A DNA stretch of 64,000 bases from Alitta virens (Eukaryota > Annelida > Polychaeta > Phyllodocida > Nereididae): positions 11,127,374 through 11,191,373 of the forward strand of contig OW028580.1 of the NCBI GenBank assembly GCA_932294295.1. The letters run 5' to 3'. The position numbers and the translations under genes are program-made. How positions within the stretch are numbered: position 1 is the stretch's first letter; the number at the start of each line of letters is the position of its first letter. Below, piece by piece: positions 10,690-21,383 of this stretch. Under the pieces are notes generated by a model that ran no database searches, had not been told where the DNA came from, and saw only the letters and a program-made list of their open reading frames with translations.

Positions 10690-13600
10690 GTCCACTCAGC
10701 ACAGCCAATGAGAGGCAGAGGACGAAGCGTGCATTATGATAGCCACGTGGGGCACTCGTGTGTAGCGGGGTCAAGGCCGTTGCAGAGGGCCAGGATGCTG
10801 ACAAGAAAACAAACAACAACAACGCAACACCGAAGTGAAATACACTATAGTAGGCTCATGGAACGATGTTGCACAGTTAAATTATCAAGAGTACACAAAA
10901 ATGTAGGAAGTGCATTTAGCAGTGAGATGCTAGACTCACAGACCAAGCCGATGAAGTAGTAATTTAGGTCAACTTAGCAGAGCCAAAGAGAGGCACAGGA
11001 CGAAGCGTGCATTATGATAGCCACGTGGGGCACTCGTGCGTAGCGGGGTCAAGGCCGTTGCAGAGGGCCATAATGCAGACAAGAAAACAAACGAAAACAA
11101 CGCGACACCGAGGTGAAATACTCTATAGTAGGCTCATTGAACGTCGTTGCACAGTTAAATTATCAAGAGTACACAAAAATGTAGGAAGTACATTTAGCAG
11201 TGAGATGCCAGACTCACAGGCCGCACCGATGAAGTAGTAAATTAGGTCCACTTAGCAGAGCCAATGAGAGGCAGAGGACGAAGCGTGCATTATGATAGCC
11301 ACGTGGGGCACTCGTGCATAGCGAGATCAAGGCCGTTGTAGAGGGCCAGGATGCTGACAAGAAGACAAACGACAACAACGCAACACCGAAGTGAAATACT
11401 CTATTATAGCGTTTTGGAACGCCGTTGCACAGTTAAATTATCAAGAGTACACAAAAATGTAGGAAGTGCATTTAGCAGTGAGATGGCAGACTCACAGGCA
11501 GCGCCGATGAAGCAGTAAGTTAGGTCCACTTAGCACAGCCAATGAGAGGCACAGGACGAAGCGTGCATTATGATAGCCACATGGGGCACTCGTGCGTAGC
11601 GGGATCAAGGCCGTTGTAGAGGGCCAGGATGCTGACAAGAAAACAAACGACAACAACGAAACACCGAAGTGAAATACTCTATAGTAGGCTCAGGGAACGC
11701 CGTTGCACAGTTAAATTAACAAGAGTACACGAAAATGTAGGAAATACATTTATCAGTGAGATGCCAGACTCACAGGCGGCGCCGATGAAGTAGTAAGTTA
11801 GGTCCACTTAGCACAGCCAATGAGAGGCAGAGGACGAAGCGTGCATTATGATAGCCACGTGGGGCACTCGTGCGTAGCAGGGTCAAGGCCGCTGCAGAAG
11901 GCCAGGATGCTGATAAAAAAACAAACGACAACAAAGCAACACCGAAGTGAAATACACTATAGTAGGCTCATGGAACGATGTTGCACAGTTAAATTATCAA
12001 GAGTACACAAAAATGTAGGAAGTGCATTTAGCAGTGAGATGCTAGACTCACAGACCAAGACGATGAAGTAGTAATTTAGGTCAACTTAGCAGAGCCAAAG
12101 AGAGGCACAGGACGAAGCGTGCATTATGATAGCCACGTGGGGCACTCGTGCGTAGCGGGGTCAAGGCCGTTGCAGAGGGCCATAATGCAGACAAGAAAAC
12201 AAACGACAACAACGCGACACCGAGGTGAAATACTCTATAGTTGCCTCAGGGAACGACGTGGCACAGTTAAATTATCAAGAGTACACAGCCATGTAGGAAG
12301 TGCACTTAGCAGTGAGATGCCAGACTCACAGGCCGCACCGATGAAGTAGTAAATTAGGTCCACTTAGCAGAGCCAATGAGAGGCAGAGGACGAAGCGTGC
12401 ATTATGATAGCCAGGAGGGGCACTCGTGCATAGCGAGGTCAAGGCCGTTGTAGAGGGCCAGGATGCTGACAAGAAGACAAACGACAACAACGCAACACCG
12501 AAGTGAAATACTCTATTATAGCGTTTTGGAACGACGTGGCACAGTAAAATTATCAAGAGTACACAAAAATGTAGGAAGTGCATTTAGCAGTGAGATGGCA
12601 GACTCACAGACCAAGCCGATGAAGTAGTAATTTAGGTCAACTTAGCAGAGCCAAAGAGAGGCACAGGACGAAGCGTGCATTATGATAGCCACGTGGGGCA
12701 CTCGTGCGTAGCGGGGTCAAGGCCGTTGCAGAGGGCCATAATGCAGACAAGAAAACAAACGACAACAAAGCAAAACCGAAGTGAAATACACTATAGTAGG
12801 CTCATGGAACGATGTTGCACAGTTAAATTATCAAGAGTACACAAAAATGTAGGAAGTGCATTTAGCAGTGAGATGCTAGACTCACAGACCAAGCCGATGA
12901 AGTAGTAATTTAGGTCAACTTAGCAGAGCCAAAGAGAGGCACAGGACGAAGCGTGCATTATGATAGCCACGTGGGGCACTCGTGCGTATCGGGGTCAAGG
13001 CCGTTGCAGAGGGCCATAATGCAGACAAGAAAACAAACGACAACAACGCGACACCGAGGTGAAATACTCTATAGTTGCCTCAGGGAACGTCGTTGCACAG
13101 TTAAATTATCAAGAGTACACAAAAATGTAGGAAGTACATTTAGCAGTGAGATGCCAGACTCACAGGCCGCACCGATGAAGTAGTAAATTAGGTCCACTTA
13201 GCAGAGCCAATGAGAGGCAGAGGACGAAGCGTGCATTATGATAGCCACGTGGGGCACTCGTGCGTAGCGGGGTCAAGGCCGTTGTAGAGGGCCAGGATGC
13301 TGACAAGAAAACAAACGACAACAACGAAACACCGAAGTGAAATACTCTATAGTAGGCTCAGGGAACGCCGTTGCACAGTTAAATTAACAAGAGTACACAA
13401 AAATGTAGGAAATACATTTATCAGTGAGATGCCAGACTCACAGGCGGCGCCGATGAAGTAGTAAGTTAGGTCCACTTAGCACAGCCAATGAGAGGCAGAG
13501 GACGAAGCGTGCATTATGATAGCCACGTGGGGCACTCGTGCGTAGCAGGGTCAAGGCCGTTGCAGAGGGCCAGGATGCTGACAAGAAAACAAACGACAAC

Positions 13601-13747
13601 AAAGCAACACCGAAGTGAAATACACAATAGTAGGCTCATGGAACGATATTGCACAGTTAAATTATCAAGCGTACACAGCCATGTAGGAAGTGCATTTAGC
13701 AGTGAGATGCTAGACTCACAGACCAAGCCGATGAAGTAGTAATTTAG
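10690..13747 (+). repeat. 11-monomer higher-order repeat, copy 2
   Basis: Exactly 8266 bp from copy 1 for every monomer. Private changes include CTGATAAAAAAACAAACG at 11802, AAGCAAAACCG at 12636 and a three-base AAA-to-GCC change at 13678-13680. Otherwise the two copies are nearly identical by eye. Confidence 0.92.
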
Positions 13748-14025
13748 GTCAACTTAGCAGAGCCAAAGAGAGGCACAGGACGAAGCGTGCATTATGATAG
13801 CCACGTGGGGCACTCGTGCGTAGCGGGGTCAAGGCCGTTGCAGAGGGCCATAATGCAGACAAGAAAACAAACGACAACAACGCGACACCGAGGTGAAATA
13901 CTCTATAGTAGGCTCATGGAACGTCGTTGCACAGTTAAATTATCAAGAGTACACAAAAATGTAGGAAGAACATTTAGAAGTGAGATGCCAGACTCACAGG
14001 CCGCACAGATGAAGTAGTAAATTAG

Positions 14026-15137
14026 GTCCACTTAGCAGAGCCAATGAGAGGCAGAGGACGAAGCGTGCATTATGATAGCCACGTGGGGAACTCGTGCGTA
14101 GCGGGGTCAAGGCCGTTGTAGAGGGCCAGGATGCTGACAAGAAAACAAACGACAACAACGCAACACCAAAGTGAAATACTCTATTATAGCGTTTTGGAAC
14201 GACGTGGCACAGTTAAATTATCAAGAGTACACAAAAATGTAGGAAGTACATTTAGCAGTGAGATGCTAGACTCACAGGCCACGCCGATGAAGTAGTAGGT
14301 TAGGTCCACTTAGCACAGCCAATGAGAGGCAGAGGACGAAGCCTGCATTATGATAGCCACGTGGGGCACTCGTGCGTAGAGGGGTCAAGGCCGTTGCAGA
14401 GGGCCATAATGCAGACAAGAAAACAAACGACAACAACGCGACACCGAGGTGAAATACTCTATAGTAGGCTCATGGAACGATGTTGCACAGTTAAATTATC
14501 AAGAGTAAACAAAAATGTAGGAAGTACATTAATCAGTGAGATGCCAGACTCACAGGCCGCGCCGATGAAGTAGTAAGTTACGTCCACTTAGCACAGCCAA
14601 TGAGAGGCAGAGGACGAAGCGTGCATTATGATAGCCACGTGGGGCACTCGTGCGTAGCGGGGTCAAGGCTGTTGTAGAGGGCCAGGATGCTGACAAGAAA
14701 ACAAACGACAACAACGCAACACCGAAGTGAAATACTCTATTATCGCGTTTTGGAACGACGTGGCATAGTTAAATTATCAAGAGTACACAAAAATGTAGGA
14801 AGTACATTTAGCAGTGAGATGCCAGACTCACAGGGCACGCCGAGGAAGTAGTAAGTTAGGTCCACTTAGCACAGCCAAAGAGAGGCACAGGACGAAGCGT
14901 GCATTATGATAGCCACGTGGGGCACTCGTGCGTAGCGGGGTGAAAGCCGTTGTAGAGGGCCAGGATGCTGACAAGAAAACAAACCGCAACAATGCAACAC
15001 CGAAGTGAAATACTCTATTATAGCGTTTTGGAACGACGTGGCACTGTTAAATTATCAGGAGTACACAAAAATGTAGGAAGTACATTTGGCAGTGAGATGC
15101 TAGACTCACAGGCCACGCCGATGAAGTAGTAATTTAG
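14026..15137 (+). repeat. Divergent patch of four monomers
   Basis: Monomers at 14026, 14304, 14582 and 14860 carry many private substitutions (GGGGAACTCG, GTAGAGGGGTC, AAGGCTGTTG, TTATCGCG, ACAGGGCACGCCGAGG, GTGAAAGCCG, AAACCGCAAC, TATCAGGAG). They do not belong to a neighbouring amplified unit. I read this as an older stretch not recently homogenised. It is still ordinary satellite with no foreign sequence. Confidence 0.85.
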
Positions 15138-15415
15138 GTCAACTTAGCAGAGCCAAAGAGAGGCACAGGACGAAGCGTGCATTATGATAGCCACGTGGGG
15201 CACTCGTGCATAGCGAGGTCAAGGCCGTTATAGAGGGCCAGGATGCTGACAAGAAGACAAACGACAACAACACAACACCGAAGTGAAATACTCTATTATA
15301 GCGTTTTGGAACGACGTGGCACAGTTAAATTATCAAGAGTACACAAAAATGTAGGAAGTGCATTAAGCAGTGAGATGGCAGACTCACAGGCAGCGCCGAT
15401 GAAGCAGTAAGTTAG

Positions 15416-15693
15416 GTCCACTTAGCACAGCCAATGAGAGGCACAGGACGAAGCGTGCATTATGATAGCCACATGGGGCACTCGTGCGTAGCGGGATCAA
15501 GGCCGTTGTAGAGGGCCAGGATGCTGACAAGAAAACAAACGACAACAACGAAACACCGAAGTGAAATACTCTATAGTAGGCTCAGGGAACGATGTTGCAC
15601 AGTTAAATTATCAAGAGTACACAAAAATGTAGGAAGTGCATTTAGCAGTGAGATGCTAGACTCACAGACCAAGCCGATGAAGTAGTAATTTAG
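15416..15693 (+). repeat. Chimeric N-front/K-back monomer
   Basis: It begins as type N (GCCACATGGGG, GCGGGATCAAGG, AACGAAACACC, GGCTCAGGGAACG) and switches near 15590 to K (ATGTTGCAC, TTATCAAGAG, GCTAGACTCACAGACCAAG). In paralogous places (6594-7149) N and K are separate adjacent monomers. This is therefore the product of an unequal exchange that removed one 278-bp unit. Confidence 0.9.
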
Positions 15694-15971
15694 CTCAACT
15701 TAGCAGAGCCAAAGAGAGGCACAGGACGAAGCGTGCATTATGATAGGCAAGTGGGGCACTCGTGCGTAGCGGGGTCAAGGCCGTTGCAGAGGGCTATAAT
15801 GCAGACAAGAAAACAAACGACAACAACGCGACACCGAGGTGAAATACTCTATAGTAGGCTCATGGAACGTCGTTGCACAGTTAAATTATCAAGAGTACAC
15901 AAAAATGTAGGAAGTACATTTAGCAGTGAGATGCCAGACTCACAGGCCGCACCGATGAAGTAGTAAATTAG

Positions 15972-16175
15972 GTCCACTTAGCAGAGCCAATGAGAGGCAG
16001 AGGACGAAGCGTGCATTATTATTACATGGGGCACTCGTGCGTAGCGGGATCAAGGCCATTGTAGAGGGCCAGGATGCTGACAAGTTAAATTAACAAGAGT
16101 ACACAAAAATGTAGGAAGTACATTTATTATTGAGATGCCAGACTCACAGGCGGCGCCGATGAAGTAGTAAGTTAG
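15972..16175 (+). repeat. S monomer: 204-bp deleted N type, copy 4
   Basis: Same deletions, but the front reads CAGAGCCAATGAGAGGCAGAGG, and it has the private changes AAGGCCATTG and TTATTATTGAG. It opens the 1872-bp tandem unit and shares its private changes with copy 5 only. Confidence 0.95.
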
Positions 16176-17843
16176 GTCCACTCAGCACAGCCAATGAGAG
16201 GCAGAGGACGAAGCGTGCATTATGATAGCCACGTGGGGCACTCGTGCGTAGCAGGGTTAAGGCCGTTGCAGAGGGCCAGGATGCTGACAAGAAAACAAAC
16301 AACAACAACGCAACACCGAAGTGAAATACACTATAGTAGGCTCATGGAACGATGTTGCACAGTTAAATTATCAAGAGTACACAAAAATGTAGGAAGTGCA
16401 TTTAGCAGTGAGATGCTAGACTCACAGACCAAGCCGATGAAGTAGTAATTTAGGTCAACTTAGCAGAGCCAAAGAGAGGCACAGGACGAAGCGTGCATTA
16501 TGATAGCCACGTGGGGCACTCGTGCGTAGCGGGGTCAAGGCCGTTGCAGAGGGCCATAATGCAGACAAGAAAACAAACGACAACAACGCGACACCGAGGT
16601 GAAATACTCTATAGTAGGCTCATTGAACGTCGTTGCACAGTTAAATTATCAAGAGTACACAAAAATGTAGGAAGTACATTTAGCAGTGAGATGCCAGACT
16701 CACAGGCCGCACCGATGAAGTAGTAAATTAGGTCCACTTAGCAGAGCCAATGAGAGGCAGAGGACGAAGCGTGCATTATGATAGCCACGTGGGGCACTCG
16801 TGCATAGCGAGGTCAAGGCCGTTGTAGAGGGCCAGGATGCTGACAAGAAGACAAACGACAACAACGCAACACCGAAGTGAAATACTCTATTATAGCGTTT
16901 TGGAACGACGTGGCACAGTTAAATTATCAAGAGTACACAAAAATGTAGGAAGTGCATTTAGCAGTGAGATGGTAGACTCACAGGCAGCGCCGATGAAGCA
17001 GTAAGTTAGGTCCACTTAGCACAGCCAATGAGAGGCACAGGACGAAGCGTGCATTATGATAGCCACATGGGGCACTCGTGCGTAGCGGGATCAAGGCCGT
17101 TGTAGAGGGCCAGGATGCTGACAAGAAAACAAACGACAACAACGAAACACCGAAGTGAAATACTCTATAGTAGGCTCAGGGAACGCCGTTGCACAGTTAA
17201 ATTAACAAGAGTACACAAAAATGTAGGAAATACATTTATCAGTGAGATGCCAGACTCACAGGCGGCGCCGATGAAGTAGTAAGTTAGGTCCACTTAGCAC
17301 AGCCAATGAGAGGCAGAGGACGAAGCGTGCATTATGATAGCCACGTGGGGCACTCGTGCGTAGCAGGGTCAAGGCCGCTGCAGAAGGCCAGGATGCTGAC
17401 AAGAAAACAAACGACAACAAAGCAACACCGAAGTGAAATACACTATAGTAGGCTTATGGAACGATGTTGCACAGTTAAATTATCAAGAGTACACAAAAAT
17501 GTAGGAAGTGCATTTAGCAGTGAGATGCTAGACTCACAGACCAAGCCGATGAAGTAGTAATTTAGGTCAACTTAGCAGAGCCAAAGAGAGGCACAGGACG
17601 AAGCGTGCATTATGATAGCCACGTGGGGCACTCGTGCGTAGCAGGGTCAAGGCCGCTGCAGAAGGCCAGGATGCTGACAAGAAAACAAACGACAACAAAG
17701 CAACACCGAAGTGAAATACACTATAGTAGGCTTATGGAACGATGTTGCACAGTTAAATTATCAAGAGTACACAAAAATGTAGGAAGTGCATTTAGCAGTG
17801 AGATGCTAGACTCACAGACCAAGCCGATGAAGTAGTAAATTAG
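15972..17843 (+). repeat. 1872-bp tandem unit S-K'-Q-T-N-K-K, copy 1
   Basis: Starts at 15972, 16176, 16454, 16732, 17010, 17288 and 17566. The next unit begins exactly 1872 bp later. The T monomer has ATGGTAGACTC in both copies. The last K (17566) is a Q-front duplicate of 17288, sharing GCTTATGG. Confidence 0.92.
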
Positions 17844-18047
17844 GTCCACTTAGCAGAGCCAATGAGAGGCAGAGGACGAAGCGTGCATTATTATTACATG
17901 GGGCACTCGTGCGTAGCGGGATCAAGGCCATTGTAGAGGGCCAGGATGCTGACAAGTTAAATTAACAAGAGTACACAAAAATGTAGGAAGTACATTTATT
18001 ATTGAGATGCCAGACTCACAGGCGGCGCCGATGAAGTAGTAAGTTAG
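17844..18047 (+). repeat. S monomer: 204-bp deleted N type, copy 5
   Basis: Matches copy 4 exactly 1872 bp upstream, including AAGGCCATTG and TTATTATTGAG. This shows recent tandem duplication of the block. Confidence 0.95.
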
Positions 18048-18111
18048 GTCCACTCAGCACAGCCAATGAGAGGCAGAGGACGAAGCGTGCATTATGATAG
18101 CCACGTGGGGC

Positions 18112-18128
18112 ATTCGTGCGTAGCGGGG
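18112..18128 (+). promoter_or_regulatory. CENP-B-box-like 17-mer, single domain A variant
   Basis: A private C-to-T change in the K' monomer at 18048 gives ATTCGTGCGTAGCGGGG. This restores the TTCG half and matches 8 of 9 core bases, now with T at the central A. It is the only copy of this kind I saw. Confidence 0.25.
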
Positions 18129-20549
18129 TCAAGGCCGTTGCAGAGGGCCAGGATGCTGACAAGAAAACAAACAACAACAACGCAACACCGAAGTGAAATA
18201 CACTATAGTAGGCTCATGGAACGATGTTGCACAGTTAAATTATCAAGAGTACACAAAAATGTAGGAAGTGCATTTAGCAGTGAGATGCTAGACTCACAGA
18301 CCAAGCCGATGAAGTAGTAATTTAGGTCAACTTAGCAGAGCCAAAGAGAGGCACAGGACGAAGCGTGCATTATGATAGCCACGTGGGGCACTCGTGCGTA
18401 GCGGGGTCAAGGCCGTTGCAGAGGGCCATAATGCAGACAAGAAAACAAACGACAACAACGCGACACCGAGGTGAAATACTCTATAGTAGGCTCATTGAAC
18501 GTCGTTGCACAGTTAAATTATCAAGAGTACACAAAAATGTAGGAAGTACATTTAGCAGTGAGATGCCAGACTCACAGGCCGCACCGATGAAGTAGTAAAT
18601 TAGGTCCACTTAGCAGAGCCAATGAGAGGCAGAGGACGAAGCGTGCATTATGATAGCCACGTGGGGCACTCGTGCATAGCGAGGTCAAGGCCGTTGTAGA
18701 GGGCCAGGATGCTGACAAGAAGACAAACGACAACAACGCAACACCGAAGTGAAATACTCTATTATAGCGTTTTGGAACGACGTGGCACAGTTAAATTATC
18801 AAGAGTACACAAAAATGTAGGAAGTGCATTTAGCAGTGAGATGGTAGACTCACAGGCAGCGCCGATGAAGCAGTAAGTTAGGTCCACTTAGCACAGCCAA
18901 TGAGAGGCACAGGACGAAGCGTGCATTATGATAGCCACATGGGGCACTCGTGCGTAGCGGGATCAAGGCCGTTGTAGAGGGCCAGGATGCTGACAAGAAA
19001 ACAAACGACAACAACGAAACACCGAAGTGAAATACTCTATAGTAGGCTCAGGGAACGCCGTTGCACAGTTAAATTAACAAGAGTACACAAAAATGTAGGA
19101 AATACATTTATCAGTGAGATGCCAGACTCACAGGCGGCGCCGATGAAGTAGTAAGTTAGGTCCACTTAGCACAGCCAATGAGAGGCAGAGGACGAAGCGT
19201 GCATTATGATAGCCACGTGGGGCACTCGTGCGTAGCAGGGTCAAGGCCGCTGCAGAAGGCCAGGATGCTGACAAGAAAACAAACGACAACAAAGCTACAC
19301 CGAAGTGAAATACACTATAGTAGGCTTATGGAACGATGTTGCACAGTTAAATTATCAAGAGTACACAAAAATGTAGGAAGTGCATTTAGCAGTGAGATGC
19401 TAGACTCACAGACCAAGCCGATGAAGTAGTAATTTAGGTCAACTTAGCAGAGCCAAAGAGAGGCACAGGACGAAGCGTGCATTATGATAGCCACGTGGGG
19501 CACTCGTGCTTAGCGGGGTCAAGGCCGTTGCAGAGGGCCATAATGCAGACAAGAAAACAAACGACAACAACGCGACACCGAGGTGAAATACTCTATAGTT
19601 GCCTCAGGGAACGACGTGGCACAGTTAAATTATCAAGAGTACACAGCCATGTAGGAAGTGCACTTAGCAGTGAGATGCCAGACTCACAGGCCGCACCGAT
19701 GAAGTAGTAAATTAGGTCCACTTAGCAGAGCCAATGAGAGGCAGAGGACGAAGCGTGCATTATGATAGCCACGAGGGGCACTCGTGCATAGCGAGGTCAA
19801 GGCCGTTGTAGAGGGCCAGAATGCTGACAAGAAGACAAACGACAACAACGCAACACCGAAGTGAAATACTCTATTATAGCGTTTTGGAACGACGTGGCAC
19901 AGTTAAATTATCAAGAGTACACAAAAATGTAGGAAGTGCATTTAGCAGTGAGATGGCAGACTCACAGACCAAGCCGATGCAGTAGTAAATTAGGTCAACT
20001 TAGCAGAGCCAAAGAGAGGCACAGGACGAAGCGTGCATTATGATAGCCACGTGGGGCACTCGTGCGTAGCGGGGTCAAGGCCGTTGCAGAGGGCCATAAT
20101 GCAGACAAGAAAACAAACGACAACAAAGCAACACCGAAGTGAAATACACTATAGTAGGCTCATGGAACGATGTTGCACAGTTAAATTATCAAGAGTACAC
20201 AAAAATGTAGGAAGTGCATTTAGCAGTGAGATGCTAGACTCACAGACCAAGCCGATGAAGTAGTAATTTAGGTCAACTTAGCAGAGCCAAAGAGAGGCAC
20301 AGGACGAAGCGTGCATTATGATAGCCACGTGGGGCACTCGTGCGTAGCGGGGTCAAGGCCGTTGCAGAGGGCCATAATGCAGACAAGAAAACAAACGACA
20401 ACAACGCGACACCGAGGTGAAATACTCTATAGTTGCCTCAGGGAACGTCGTTGCACAGTTAAATTATCAAGAGTACACAAAAATGTAGGAAGTACATTTA
20501 GCAGTGAGATGCCAGACTCACAGGCCGCACAGATGAAGTAGTAAATTAG

Positions 20550-21105
20550 GTCCACTTAGCAGAGCCAATGAGAGGCAGAGGACGAAGCGTGCATTATGAT
20601 AGCCACGAGGGGCACTCGTGCATAGCGAGGTCAAGGCCGTTGTAGAGGGCCAGAATGCTGACAAGAAGACAAACGACAACAACGCAACACCGAAGTGAAA
20701 TACTCTATTATAGCGTTTTGGAACGACGTGGCACAGTTAAATTATCAAGAGTACACAAAAATGTAGGAAGTGCATTTAGCAGTGAGATGGCAGACTCACA
20801 GACCAAGCCGATGCAGTAGTAAATTAGGTCAACTTAGCAGAGCCAAAGAGAGGCACAGGACGAAGCGTGCATTATGATAGCCACGTGGGGCACTCGTGCG
20901 TAGCGGGGTCAAGGCCGTTGCAGAGGGCCATAATGCAGACAAGAAAACAAACGACAACAACGCGACACCGAGGTGAAATACTCTATAGTTGCCTCAGGGA
21001 ACGTCGTTGCACAGTTAAATTATCAAGAGTACACAAAAATGTAGGAAGTACATTTAGCAGTGAGATGCCAGACTCACAGGCCGCACAGATGAAGTAGTAA
21101 ATTAG
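20550..21105 (+). repeat. 556-bp inserted T-Q pair
   Basis: The T monomer at 20550 copies the one at 19716 (both have GCCACGAGGGGC, CCAGAATGCTG and GATGCAGTAGTAAATTA). The Q at 20828 copies 20272 (both have TTGCCTCAGGG and CGCACAGATGAAG). The pair is absent from the other two 11-mer copies, so it is a local gain. Confidence 0.9.
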
Positions 21106-21383
21106 GTCCACTTAGCAGAGCCAATGAGAGGCAGAGGACGAAGCGTGCATTATGATAGCCACGTGGGGCACTCGTGCGTAGCGGGGTCAAGGCCGTTGTA
21201 GAGGGCCAGGATGCTGACAAGAAAACAAACGACAACAACGAAACACCGAAGTGAAATACTCTATAGTAGGCTCAGGGAACGCCGTTGCACAGTTAAATCA
21301 ACAAGAGTACACAAAAATGTAGGAAATACATTTATCAGTGAGATGCCAGACTCACAGGCGGCGCCGATGAAGTAGTAAGTTAG

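Larger units (their letters stand above)
9374..14025 (+). repeat. Re-copy of the left-edge segment (71-5759)
   Basis: Monomer for monomer this follows 71-5759: offset 9303 from 71, 9304 from 1386 because of the 1-bp deletion at 349-625, then 8266 from 2424 onward. The offset drops by 1038 because only one S-K'-Q-T block is present here. Similarity fades after about 14.1 kb. Confidence 0.9.
17844..19437 (+). repeat. 1872-bp-offset tandem copy S-K'-Q-T-N-K
   Basis: Six monomers repeat 15972-17565 at an 1872-bp offset with the same private variants (ATGGTAGACTC, GCTTATGG, TTATTATTGAG). It overlaps the beginning of the third 11-mer copy. The extra K at 17566 is not repeated here. Confidence 0.9.
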
